From positions 35,944 to 99,943 of the forward strand of contig CALLUD010000025.1 of NCBI GenBank assembly GCA_938011325.1: a stretch of 64,000 nt of DNA, in the 5' to 3' direction. Position 1 is the stretch's first letter; each line of letters begins with the position of its first letter. The position numbers were made by a program, and so were the translations under genes. This stretch comes from an uncultured Spartobacteria bacterium (GTDB taxonomy: Bacteria; Verrucomicrobiota; Verrucomicrobiia; Chthoniobacterales; JAATET01). Shown here piece after piece: positions 42,411 to 52,100 of the stretch. The notes beneath the pieces were generated by a model. The model was not told the origin of the DNA, ran no database searches, and saw nothing but the letters and a program-made list of their open reading frames with translations.

Positions 42411-44321
42411 ATGGGCCGTTCCACCTCACTGATTCCCCACTGGTTCAAAACCATTCTCTGGGGAAATACCGTCGCCCTTTCCTGGATGTGGGGCCTCGGG
42501 TTGTTCTTCTCGGTCCAGTTCACGACCCAGTTCGGACTGTTCGGACTGCTCACCTTCGCGATTCCGAATTTCCTTGGCCTCATGGCCTTTGGCCTTGTCA
42601 CGCAGCACATCGCCCACCGGCAGAAGGCGAAGGGCTCCGAGGCACTCGCGAGCTTTTTCGCGAGCTGGTCGCGCCCCTTCCGGCTCGTCTTCTTCCTCTA
42701 CCAGATCCTCGCGATCACGCTGACGATCTTCGCGATCATCCACTACCTCTGGCAGCCGCTGGGCCTCGGGCCCTCCGTGCTCTACCTGCCGCTCGTCCTG
42801 CTCATCATTCTCGCAGCTGCGGTGCTCTTCGGCGAGGAGTTCAACATCAAGCGCATCAAATGGAGCCACGGCGTGCTGTTTCTCTTCGTGGCGGCGGCCA
42901 TCGCAGTGATCCTTCTCGGCCGTGGCGGATTCTCTCAAGTGTCCACCAAGTGGCTGGAAAAACTCCCGGTCGATGACTGGGATTTCTGGGGCTACGCCGT
43001 GCCGATCTGCATCGGGTTTCTCGTCGGTCCGTGGCTCGACCTCCAGCAATGGCAGCGCGCGATCCAGATTCACCGCGAGCAGGTCTCCGTCGCATGGAGC
43101 TATGTCGCGGGAAGCCTCGAGTTCTTCGCGCTGCTCCTCTTCCATGGCACGCTCGCCCTCTGGGCGCAGAGCCTCGGCGCGAGCGATTTCATCCGCGAAG
43201 GGCTCGCCGGCTACACCTACGCGCAGGACATGCTCATGCACTTCTTCTACGCAAATGCCGCGGCGCATCCCGTCGTGTTCGTCGCCTACTGCGTCTTCAT
43301 CTGCGTCTGCATTCTCACGACGCTCGACAGCGGTTACATCGCGTTGCGCTGGTTCCTGCAGTCGAACGTCAACACAAGCAATCACGCGATCTTCGCGCTC
43401 GTCCCGAACCGCCTCGTCACCTCGCCGATCCCCGTTTACATCTTCTGCGGAATCGTCGCCCTCGCCGCCGCCGTGCTCGGTCTCGAGCTCGAGTATTTCA
43501 TGATCTTCTTCGCGACGTTCCTCGTCGGCTACGAAGCGCTCGGCCTCGCCCGCTGCTACATCAACAGCCCCGCCAATGCGATTCCGCAGGTGAAGATGTT
43601 CTGCATCGGCAGTCTTGCGGTCGTGATCTTCGCGTTCGGCTATTTTCAGCGCCTGCCCGGACTGCAGATCATCGGTTCGCTCCTTCCGCTCGGTTACATT
43701 TTCTGGCTGCTGCTCAAGCCCACGTTTGGTGAGGAATTCGTCTCGAATGCCGAAGAACTCTCGTCACCCGGAAACACCGGCCTGCCCGTCGAGGACCGAC
43801 CCGACGAGGTTCTCCCGCCGTCGACCCCTCCGGTTCCGGCAGCCCAGCAACCGCCCGCGCATCCCGTGGCCGCCGCCGCCGCCGCGCTCGGCATTCACGA
43901 CCTCACCGGCCACTTCGAAGGAAAATGGTTCGTGCACCGTTTCGTGGCCACCTACGCCGACACGAACTCCGTAGGCAACGTTTACTTCGGCATGTATGCG
44001 ATGTGGGTCGGCAAGACCCGCGAGCTGTTCTTCAACAAGGTCATGCCGAAGTTCAATCTCAAGGACACACCGTTCTACATCCTCACGCGATCCTTCGAGC
44101 ACAAGTTCGTGCGTGAAACCCGCGAGTTCGAAGCCGTGAGCGTTCGCATCCGCATCGCGAGCTTCAACCGCAAGTTCGTCACTCTCGAACACGAGATCTA
44201 CGATTCGCACGAGCAGCTCCTTGGCCGCGGAAAGCAAAGCCTCCTCTTCGTGAGCTCCGACGATTACCGCATGATCGACATCCCGCAGGATGTCTATTCC
44301 GCGTTTGTCGTGCACACGTAA
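42411..44321 (+). CDS. transporter-like membrane protein fused to a hotdog thioesterase domain
   Basis: 636 residues in three parts. Residues 1-~445 form about twelve TM helices (FKTILWGNTVALSWMWGLGL, ICIGFLVGPWLDLQQWQRAI, CVCILTTLDSGYIALRWFLQ), resembling LeuT-fold sodium:solute or APC-type carriers without a family I can name. Residues ~446-500 are a Pro/Ala-rich linker. Residues ~505-636 look like a single hotdog domain: TYADTNSVGNVYFGMYAMWV then GKTRELFFNKVM, a pattern (D517-T-N-x-x-G-N-V-Y-F) close to enediyne-type acyl thioesterases of the 4HBT superfamily. Hydrophobic helices and the soluble domain are in one uninterrupted frame, so this looks like a genuine fusion. No enediyne or PKS genes are nearby. 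Confidence 0.8.
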   Translation: MGRSTSLIPHWFKTILWGNTVALSWMWGLGLFFSVQFTTQFGLFGLLTFAIPNFLGLMAFGLVTQHIAHRQKAKGSEALASFFASWSRPFRLVFFLYQILAITLTIFAIIHYLWQPLGLGPSVLYLPLVLLIILAAAVLFGEEFNIKRIKWSHGVLFLFVAAAIAVILLGRGGFSQVSTKWLEKLPVDDWDFWGYAVPICIGFLVGPWLDLQQWQRAIQIHREQVSVAWSYVAGSLEFFALLLFHGTLALWAQSLGASDFIREGLAGYTYAQDMLMHFFYANAAAHPVVFVAYCVFICVCILTTLDSGYIALRWFLQSNVNTSNHAIFALVPNRLVTSPIPVYIFCGIVALAAAVLGLELEYFMIFFATFLVGYEALGLARCYINSPANAIPQVKMFCIGSLAVVIFAFGYFQRLPGLQIIGSLLPLGYIFWLLLKPTFGEEFVSNAEELSSPGNTGLPVEDRPDEVLPPSTPPVPAAQQPPAHPVAAAAAALGIHDLTGHFEGKWFVHRFVATYADTNSVGNVYFGMYAMWVGKTRELFFNKVMPKFNLKDTPFYILTRSFEHKFVRETREFEAVSVRIRIASFNRKFVTLEHEIYDSHEQLLGRGKQSLLFVSSDDYRMIDIPQDVYSAFVVHT

Positions 44322-44339
44322 GTCTCTGCGAGGATTCGG

Positions 44340-45734
44340 ATGACGCGCCCACTTCCGCTTTTCTTTGCCCTCGCGCTCGCCCTCGGAATCGTCGGCTGCA
44401 AGCCCCCGCCTCCTCCGCCGGAGCCGACGCCTACACCCAGTCCCACGCCCGCCCCGACGCCAACTCCCGTTCCGACTCCCACACCGGTGCCCACCATCGA
44501 GCGCAAGCGCATCGAGGTGTCGAAACTGTTCAACGGCATCACCGTCGAAAGCCAGGTTCTTCCCATCGAGAGCACGGAAACCGCAGCCGTCGATCGCAAG
44601 CAGCCGGGAAGCTACAAGCTCGCCCTTACGCTCCAGGTCGACGTCCCCACCGCGAGCCGCACGATCGAGCAAATCCGGAAGAACGATCCCGGCCTGCCCG
44701 ATTCGCTGCCCGGACTCGCAACGCTGCTCGAGACCGCCAGTGTCTCGCCCGCGTTCGAGGAGCTTTATCAGCGCAAGATCGATTACGTGAAGGCACGCCT
44801 CGCCCGTCTCGACACCCTGCTCGATCGGCACAACTTCTACGACTGCGACACGATCCTCGAGCTGCAGAACCCCGCCACCGGCCGCCGCGCGTTGTTCCTC
44901 CAGGGCGACATGGACGTGAATACCGACGGCTCCGACGGCGACCGCAACTTCGACATCGACGGCTCCTCGATGTTCTTCCAGCCGCAGACAAGCTACCGCT
45001 GGAAGCGCCGGACCGATCGCCCGAATCAATTTCTCGAATTCACGAAAAAGCGCATCGCCGAGTTGAAAAAGGAATACGCGGTGCCCGGCCTCTCCGCGCA
45101 ACGCAACCGCGAGCTGCGCGAGAGCATCGCGCACGAGGAGGCCACGCTCTACGAGATCGAGCGCTACAGCTTCCTCATTTCCGGCGCTGATCCGTTCGTG
45201 GTGCTGCCCGGCTTCATGCTGCGCGACGCGGAGGGTCCGTTCGTTCCCGCCATTGGCGACTACGCGGTCGTGCTGCACAAGGGCGTCGCGTATCCCGCGA
45301 TCGTCGGCGACGCAGGACCTTCCTTCAAATTTGGCGAAGCGTCGGTGCGACTTTGCCAGCAGTTGAACCCGAAGTCCTCCGCGATCTCCCGGCCTGTAAG
45401 CGATCTCGACGTCACATATCTCGTCTTTCCCGGCAGCAAGGACCCCGAACCCGGCCCGCCTGATCTGGAGAAATGGAATGCCCGCTGCGCCGAGCTTCTC
45501 GCCGACCTCGGGTTGCAGCCCGTCAACGTCCACCAATGGAAATCGGTCATCAAACCCTGGCCGACACCCACTCCCACACCGACCCCGACTCCCGTCCCCA
45601 CTCCAACGCCCGACCCGACCTTGTCGCCCACGCCGGATCCGCTTCTGCCTCCGGCTCCGGACACCGCTGCTCCGGCTCTCGAGCCCGTCCCGACGCCCAC
45701 GCCGGAGGCTCCACTTCTCGATCCGGAACCCTGA
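44340..45734 (+). CDS. lipoprotein with GH75-like (chitosanase-type) domain between Pro-Thr tails
   Basis: 464 residues. Lipoprotein signal (MTRPLPLFFALALALGIVGC) followed by KPPPPPPEPTPTPSPTPAPT, a P-T-rich stalk. A globular domain (about residues 90-385) shows features I associate with glycoside hydrolase family 75: ALFLQGDMDVNTDGSDGDRN (acidic D-x-D-x-x-x-D-G), DPFVVLPGFMLRDAEG, GDYAVVLHKGVAYPAIVGDA, GPSFKFGEASVRLCQQLNPK and DVTYLVFPGSKDPEPGPPDL. A second P-T-rich stretch closes the protein. GH75 members cleave chitosan; activity here is not shown. Starts 18 bp after the fusion gene. Confidence 0.65.
   Translation: MTRPLPLFFALALALGIVGCKPPPPPPEPTPTPSPTPAPTPTPVPTPTPVPTIERKRIEVSKLFNGITVESQVLPIESTETAAVDRKQPGSYKLALTLQVDVPTASRTIEQIRKNDPGLPDSLPGLATLLETASVSPAFEELYQRKIDYVKARLARLDTLLDRHNFYDCDTILELQNPATGRRALFLQGDMDVNTDGSDGDRNFDIDGSSMFFQPQTSYRWKRRTDRPNQFLEFTKKRIAELKKEYAVPGLSAQRNRELRESIAHEEATLYEIERYSFLISGADPFVVLPGFMLRDAEGPFVPAIGDYAVVLHKGVAYPAIVGDAGPSFKFGEASVRLCQQLNPKSSAISRPVSDLDVTYLVFPGSKDPEPGPPDLEKWNARCAELLADLGLQPVNVHQWKSVIKPWPTPTPTPTPTPVPTPTPDPTLSPTPDPLLPPAPDTAAPALEPVPTPTPEAPLLDPEP
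44412..44501 (+). repeat. in-frame Pro-Thr coding repeat, 5' copy
   Basis: Degenerate CC-N-AC-N repeats coding for PTPTPxP units just after the lipobox of the GH75-like protein. The unit resembles that of the 3' block at 45567-45640. Likely a flexible, possibly glycosylated or wall-spanning stalk. Confidence 0.7.
45567..45640 (+). repeat. in-frame Pro-Thr coding repeat, 3' copy
   Basis: CCGACACCCACTCCC-type units coding PTPTPTPTPTPVPTPTPDPT near the C-terminus of the GH75-like lipoprotein. Simple-sequence nature makes length variation between strains likely. Confidence 0.7.
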
Positions 45735-45958
45735 CGGGTCGAAAACCCGCCTTACTTCGCAAGGCGATGCTGTCGTAGATCGCCCGCAGCTCCGATTCAT
45801 GCGAGGCAAAAGGCTCCAGCGGCATCGAAACGTAAACGCTGTAAATCAGGCCAGGATGTCACTCAGCAGGACGAGGCACAGTGAGGAAAGACTTCCAGTC
45901 ATCGAGAAGGATCCACTCACATTGATAAGCAGCAACACGATTCATGTGCGGCGGCGGG
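45735..45958. other. intergenic region between convergent genes
   Basis: 224 bp between the GH75-like lipoprotein and the convergent small exported gene. I see no hairpin with a T-tract, no tRNA and no protein-like frame. Confidence 0.4.
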
Positions 45959-46450
45959 TCAGTGCTCGTCTTCCTCGAGACGGGTCATTTTGAAATCGAA
46001 CTTGCGGTCAGGGACGATGGTTGTGCCGGCGAGAGAATCCCGCGTTTCCACGATGGGAAAAATGTGCCGCGCGCCGTTGTTCCATGTGAGAACCATGTCG
46101 TCGTCGACGATCGCCCAGGTGCCGGTGGCGCCGTTGGAATGGAGCAACGATCCGTTGGGGTTGATATACATCACCCCGTTTTCGACATCCCGCCACTTGC
46201 CGGTCATGGTCGATGCCAGCACGCGGTTGATCTCCCGTTTGATCGCCACCACCTCGTCGGCGTTTTTGTAAATGACCGCCGTTCCCAGCCGGCGTTTCAG
46301 CTCCGCGAGATAGCGATTCCGCAACTTCTCCACCCCGCTCTCATAGGTCTCCCTCAACCTCGTAATGTCGTTCGGAAGCGGGTCCGCCACTCCGTCGAAG
46401 CCGGCAAATGCGCAAACCGAGACAACAAGCGGGAGGAGGAGAAAGCGCAT
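45959..46450 (-). CDS. small exported protein with a repeat-like beta domain
   Basis: 163 residues; signal peptide MRFLLLPLVVSVCAFAGFDG. A helical segment (RLRETYESGVEKLRNRYLAE, LKRRLGTAVIYKNADEVVAI) is followed by a beta-rich domain: TGKWRDVENGVMYINPNGSL, then GATGTWAIVDDDMVLTWNNG. The G-x-W ... G-x-x-G-x-W-x-I-x-D-D-x-x-x-x-W pattern recurs in exported PVC-group proteins of unknown role. The ATG at 46450 was chosen because upstream in-frame sequence is not protein-like. Function unknown. Confidence 0.7.
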   Translation of the reverse strand: MRFLLLPLVVSVCAFAGFDGVADPLPNDITRLRETYESGVEKLRNRYLAELKRRLGTAVIYKNADEVVAIKREINRVLASTMTGKWRDVENGVMYINPNGSLLHSNGATGTWAIVDDDMVLTWNNGARHIFPIVETRDSLAGTTIVPDRKFDFKMTRLEEDEH

Positions 46451-46577
46451 GGGAAGCCGCAATTGGGGGCGAGGCTCCGCCCAGCCTAGTCCCCGGGGCG
46501 GAGTTTGTAAATGAGGTTCTTCTTCGGCGGGACCACGCTTCCAAGCGGGGAGGCAGAGCGCCCCGGAATCCCAAAGA

Positions 46578-47027
46578 TCAATGCACTCCGAATCCCGAAA
46601 AGAAAAAGTCCGCGATCGCCGTATCCTGATACTTGCTCCCGGGATAAACCTCACGAATCGTGAAGGTCACCTGCTCGCGTTTTCCCGGCCGGAGAACCAT
46701 TTGCGGGAGTCCAAGAAACTGTGGCTCGGGTGTGTCCTCAAGCGTTATCGTTCCGAGTGACTTTCCATTGAAAGCGACCTCAAGGACTTTGACTCGACCA
46801 TTCTTCTCCCAGATCGATTTGTCGGCAGCGAAGCCATTGATAATGGAAACGCCGTCAATCCCGAACTTGTAATCGGGATCTGGCTCAGGCTTCCGGTCGG
46901 TCATATCGAACGTAAACGTGATCGATTCGCCGATCCCAAGTCCATCGGCACCCTCGACCCAGACTGTGGACTTCTTCGTAAAGGGCTGGGAGAATTGCCT
47001 CCATCCAATCGTGGCGCATAACAGGTT
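46578..47027 (-). pseudogene. remnant of a NADase-type glycan-binding-domain protein
   Basis: The frame from 47027 to 46578 codes for STVWVEGADGLGIGESITFT, GVSIINGFAADKSIWEKNGR, VKVLEVAFNGKSLGTITLED and VYPGSKYQDTAIADFFFSG, a near-complete match by eye to the discoidin-like NADase-type glycan-binding domain (consensus TAWVEG-x-G-x-GIGE ... NGY-x-K ... NgRVK ... Y-x-G-x-x-x-D-T-x-I-S-E). The conserved WVEG element lies upstream of the first ATG (46904), and the frame is closed by a TGA at 47028-47030 with only CTG/TTA codons after it. A gene starting at 46904 would lose the first strand of the domain. The simplest reading is a 5'-truncated or frameshifted relic. Confidence 0.6.
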
Positions 47028-47154
47028 TCACCAAAGCGCACAATCATTGCCCACGCCTGCGGATTGATTGCGTGGAACACCGCGGATGTTGCTCAAGGGT
47101 TTTGGTGACCGGCGCACGCGTGCCTGGGAATCGCGGAGTGGTTGGAAATTCTCG

Positions 47155-49191
47155 TTAGAACGTGAAGCCGAAGCCGATTTGCCAGGCGCCGATGGGATCG
47201 CCGGGTTGGCGGTCGATGTTGTAGCCGTAGTCGACGCGAACGGCGCCAAGCGGGGTGTAAACGCGCAGCCCGGGACCGACACCGACCTGAAGATCGACAG
47301 GCTGGATGTCCTCGACTTCGGCCCAAAGATTGCCGGCGTCGGCGAAGGCGGCGAGGTAGATGTTGTTGAATACGGGCCACTGGACCTCGAGGTTCACGAG
47401 CATCATGGCAAGGCCGCCGACCGGATCACCGCCGCTGTCCTTCGGGCCGAGGCCATCGAGCTGAAAGCTGCGCACGGTATTGGGACCTCCGAGGAAGAAG
47501 CGTTCCTGCACGGGCACGACACTGGTATCCGCAAATGGAAACAGCACGCCGGCACGGTGATTGAAGACGATGAATGGCACGAAAGGCCGTTCGGTGGTGA
47601 TGGGGCGCAGCGGGAGGTAGTAGGTGAATTGCCCGTCGAGCCGGACGAACGACAACTCGCCGCCGAGCACCTCGGAGGCGACCTCGGTTTCGTAGCGGGC
47701 GTAGAGTCCTTTCATCGGCGAAAGGATGTTGTTTCGCGTGTCGTAGGTCTGGCCAAAGGTCACGCTGCCGAGCGTGTAGTTCGGGTCAGGATCGGTCGCG
47801 TCGTCGCCGTAGATCACACTGTCGGTGACGCGCTTCCAGCCGTATTGCAGGCGGTAGCCGGTGAGGTTTGCATCGCTGTAGCGGCGCAGCAGCGAGAGGG
47901 TGCCGCCGTATTCGATCGAGCGATAGGCGGGCAACTCGCGGCGCGCGAAGAAGCCGGTGACCGAGCCTTCGAAGTCCGATCCGAACAGCCACGGATCGGC
48001 AAGCGTGCTCGAAATGCCGTAGCTGCGCTGGGAGACGAAGCCTTCGATGGAATAGCGGTTGAGGGTATTGAAAAAATTGCGGTCGACGTATTGCGCCTCG
48101 GCATAGGCACGGTCCCATTGGCTGTAGCCGACGCCGAATTGCAGCCGTTTCGCCGGTGCTTCCTTCATGTGCAGGACGAGATCGACCGTGCCATCCGCCT
48201 GCGGGATGCGCTCGACCTCCGCTTCGGAAAACGCACCGCTGAACCACAGACGCCGTGCGCCCTCGTCGACATCGGATGCGTCGTAGATCTCGCCGCTGCG
48301 CACCCCGAAGCGGGAGAGAATCTCGCGCGGGCGGGTGCCGCCGTCGTTGTCCACGGCGATGGTGCCGACCTTGTAGCGCTGACCGGCGTCGATCGTGAAG
48401 GCGATGCTGACCTCGCCGCTGGCGGGATCGAGCGAAGAGGTCGACGCAACGCTGGCCTCGAGGTAACCGCGGTTCCGCAGCCAGTCGGCGAGACGCGATT
48501 GCATCAGCGTCTCCTGGTTTCGCCGGTAGGGCTGGTCGAGATAATCCTTCATCACCCCGCGCAGCTCCTCCTTCGAATAGATCTCCGGCGAAAAGCTCAC
48601 GTCGCGCACGAAATACCGCGTGCCCTGGTCGATCCTGATGACGAGATTCACGAGCGTGCCGTCGGGCAGCGGCTCGTCCTCAATGGTCGCCTGGGCCAGC
48701 AGATATCCCTCGTGTTCCAGCGCCGAAACAATGGCCGCGCGGCCCGCCTCCACCGCGCGCTCCACATAGCGCAACCGGCCAAACGGCCGCAACGTCATCT
48801 CCCGCACGGTCGCCGTGAAAATGTCGTGAAGACGCTCGCGCGGCAACGCCGACTCGCCCTCGAAGCGCACGGTGCCGATCATTTTTCGCACGCCTTCGTC
48901 GATTTGGAAGAGCACCGACGGCGGCTGCGAAGCGCGATAGTCGTAGTCGACCGCGGCGCTTCGGAACCCCTGCGAGAAATAAAACGTGCGCAGGAAATAG
49001 GCGGCGTCGTCGGCCTCGGTGACACCGAAGTTGCCGTCCAACGCGACGTGGTAGCGGTTGCGCAGGATGCCGAGAAGTTGATGCGCACTGAACGATTCGT
49101 TGCCCTCGAACCGGATGTCCGGTTGCGGCAGGCTTGCCGCGAAACAGACCGCTCCGCTGGCGAGCGCCAGGAGCGCAAGGCGCCAGTTCAT
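47155..49191 (-). CDS. tamA: Omp85-family outer-membrane assembly protein, TamA-like
   Basis: 678 residues; signal peptide (MNWRLALLALASGAVCFAAS), POTRA domains (ASLPQPDIRFEGNESFSAHQ; IDEGVRKMIGTVRFEGESAL; FTIDAGQRYKVGTIAVDNDG) and a C-terminal 16-strand barrel. Barrel features include RFFLGGPNTVRSFQLDGLGP (the V-R-G-F/Y-like loop 6 region, here V-R-S-F), GPGLRVYTPLGAVRVDYGYN and a terminal aromatic GFGFTF beta-signal. It overlaps the upstream tamB by ATGA. The pair forms the translocation and assembly module linking inner and outer membranes. Confidence 0.92.
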   Translation of the reverse strand: MNWRLALLALASGAVCFAASLPQPDIRFEGNESFSAHQLLGILRNRYHVALDGNFGVTEADDAAYFLRTFYFSQGFRSAAVDYDYRASQPPSVLFQIDEGVRKMIGTVRFEGESALPRERLHDIFTATVREMTLRPFGRLRYVERAVEAGRAAIVSALEHEGYLLAQATIEDEPLPDGTLVNLVIRIDQGTRYFVRDVSFSPEIYSKEELRGVMKDYLDQPYRRNQETLMQSRLADWLRNRGYLEASVASTSSLDPASGEVSIAFTIDAGQRYKVGTIAVDNDGGTRPREILSRFGVRSGEIYDASDVDEGARRLWFSGAFSEAEVERIPQADGTVDLVLHMKEAPAKRLQFGVGYSQWDRAYAEAQYVDRNFFNTLNRYSIEGFVSQRSYGISSTLADPWLFGSDFEGSVTGFFARRELPAYRSIEYGGTLSLLRRYSDANLTGYRLQYGWKRVTDSVIYGDDATDPDPNYTLGSVTFGQTYDTRNNILSPMKGLYARYETEVASEVLGGELSFVRLDGQFTYYLPLRPITTERPFVPFIVFNHRAGVLFPFADTSVVPVQERFFLGGPNTVRSFQLDGLGPKDSGGDPVGGLAMMLVNLEVQWPVFNNIYLAAFADAGNLWAEVEDIQPVDLQVGVGPGLRVYTPLGAVRVDYGYNIDRQPGDPIGAWQIGFGFTF

Positions 49192-52100
49192 CGAAACCGG
49201 ATCGTGTATTGGACGCCCGCGTCGTAAAACCCGTAACCGTCACGCCCCGAGGTCAGGGAAAAGCCGTGTGTGAGATGCAGCTCGCTCGCGAGGGACGATT
49301 CCTCGCTGGTGTCCTTCGGCGGAATCACGCGCACGCTGAGGCGATTCACGAATTCGTTGAGATCGATGCCGAAGGGCTCGAGCTGCCGCGCGATGCTGCG
49401 CAGCAAAATGATGCCCCCCTGCCCCGCGACCGCCTCGCCAAGGCCTGCATTGCTCATGCCGGCGGGCGTGAGGCCCGTGGTGAGGAGGAAGATGAGGTTT
49501 TCCTGCGACAGCGGCGGATCGGATCGCAGCGCGAGTTTAGAATCGGTCAGCGCGCCGTAGGCAAACATCTGGACGTTGTAGCCCGCCACGGCGGTTCGCG
49601 CGCGCACGTCCATGATCGGAACGAACGGGCGCTCACGCGTGAAGTGGATCCGTCCCTCGGGAATGCGCAGCGTGGTCGCCGGCAGAAACGCCTGCACGTC
49701 GCGCAGGTAGACGGTGCCGGCGGCATAGGGTGCACCAAGCGTTCCGCGAATCGCGAGGTCGGGGGAAATCTCGCCGGTCGCGACGTTCCCGACCATCAGG
49801 AACGGCTCGGCATTGCGGATCGACACATCGACGGACCAGTTCGAAAACGGTTCCGGCACAAGCCCGGCGACCACCGGCACGACAAACGCCGGCCGCTCGA
49901 CGGGATTCTGGACAAGCAACGGCGTGACCTCGAGGCGCCGATAAATACGACCATCGACGAGCCCCACCGAACCGGTGATCGAGCCCGAGGAAAGGCGCCC
50001 CTGCGCGAGCAAATCGAGATTCGCGCGAAGCCGCAGCCCCGGGTCGCGCGCGAGCAGGACTTTCTCGCCATCGAGCTTGAACCGGATCTCGGGATCGCCG
50101 GCGTTGGAAAAATCGATCCACCCGTTGCCCTGGAAGGGTCCCGCACCGACCGCGCCACGCAGCGAATCGAGCGTGATGCGCGACTTGTTCATCACCACAT
50201 GGGCATTCAGGCCCGTGATGGAAGGGGTATCGGGAGAAATGTCGATCTCCCCGCCAACGAGCGACGCCTCGCCGGAAAACTCAGGCGCGCTCAGGGTGCC
50301 GGCGACAGTCGCGCTGCCTTTCAACGTGCCCGCGAGCTGCCGCGCAAATGGCAGGAACGGTCGCAGCACCTCGAGACTTGTGCCGGGGAAACTCAGCTTC
50401 GCGGAAATCGGCGCATCATGATCGAACAACCGCACCCCGCCATCCTCCGTTTCCTCAAAGGCAAACGGCATGCTCGCCGTGATCGTGCAGGGATCGAAGC
50501 CGCGCGTCTGCAGCGAACCGGTCATCACGAGCCTGCCGGGATCCGACGACAGATCGAGATTGATCGACGTCGCGGGCACACTGAAATCCTCGGTGGCGAT
50601 CGTGATGTTTCGAGCGTCGAAACTTCCGCTGATCGTGAGCTCGGGAAGCAGACCGGAGGCCGAAATGTTCACGCTCGCCCTGCCGCCGATGTTCGCCGAC
50701 TGGCCGGCCATTTGCACGAGATCCGCGACCGGAAGCTCGCCGGATCGGAAGTTCGCGTAGACGGGTCGCGAGCGATTCAGCGCCTTCGCCAGCGTCTCTC
50801 CGCCTGCCATTGCGAAGGGATCGAGCGGAACAAACGCCTCCCCCGAGAGCAGCTCGAGGTTGCCGCGCTTCAACGAGAGATTCGAAATGTTCACGCCGGT
50901 GGCCGCGAGCGTGAGCTTCGACTGCAGGTCAAGCGAACCGTGGGTGAGCCGGACGAGGTCGAAGTAAACGTTCTGCGGCGAGTAGGTGCCGCTGAATTCG
51001 CCGGTAATGCCCGTGGGCGTGAGGCTCGTGATCACGTTGTCGAGCTTCACGTGGAACGCGCCCGAGTGCGCCGCCGTCGTGCCGTCGCCCTGCCACGAAA
51101 ACTTTCCGGCGCCGGTGAAAATCGTCGAGGCCAGCTCTCCGCCTGCATAGGGGATGTAAATGCCGATGTCGCCGATGCTGCCGGTCACCTCGCCAGTGTA
51201 TTGGTGCGGCCGGCGCAGGCCGATGGTTCCCCGGGCCGATATGCGATCCTCGCCCGACCACAGCTCCGCATGTCTCACCTGCAGCTCGTCGCGCGCGGCG
51301 ATGAGGGAAATCCGCGCCGACGCCGGCGGCAACCCTCCATAAACGATACCGCTCGCCTCGCCGTTCAGGTAACCGTCCACGTTGCCACTCTCTCCGCTCA
51401 CCGAGCCGTGGAGAGAGAACCGCCCCCCAAGCTGATCGAACGGCGCGCCCGCAAGACCCGCCAGCGCGGAGAGATCGCGCACGTTTGCGTTGAGGTTGAG
51501 CAGGAACCGGCTCTTCGGCAACTGCTCGAGCGACTCGGGGATCACGCATTCGCCATTCAGCGAGATGATGTTGTCCTCCTGTTTGAGATCCAGCGTCGAG
51601 AGATACAGGCGGCGCCCGATGTAATTTGCGCCGATCACGAGCGACTGCCAGCCGTGGTCATTCCAGCGAAAATCCTCCGCCGAGAGTCGCAGCGCGATCT
51701 CCGCATCCATCGGCTGCTCGGGATTCACCCGATACGTGATGCGACCGTCACGAATCACGCCATCCGCGGAACCCGGCAGCGAAAGGAACCCCGGCAGCGG
51801 CTTCACCGGCAGATCGATCGCTGCCAGCGCGAGATCGATGTGAAACATGTCCTTCTCGGACCCGAAGACGACGCTTCCCTGGAAGGTTCCCTCCTCGACG
51901 CCCACGTCCCATTGCAGTTCCACGCCGCCTACGTGAGCGAAGTTCGCGACAAAATTGCGAATCACCACGCCGTCGCCGAGCGCCAGGTCCGACGCATAGA
52001 TCACGCCGTCGCGCCATGCGGTGGTCGCCTCGCCGTCAAAAATCTCGCGTCGCACCGGGCCCGCCTCGATCAAGGCATACTCGAAAGTCAGCTTGCCGCG

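Noticed and set aside
42411..44321. Part of an enediyne or polyketide cluster
   Set aside because: Only the hotdog domain resembles enediyne thioesterases; no PKS, ACP or tailoring genes are present.
44412..45640. CRISPR-like or minisatellite array in the Pro-Thr coding stretches
   Set aside because: The repeats are short, degenerate, in frame and translate to P-T stalks without spacers.
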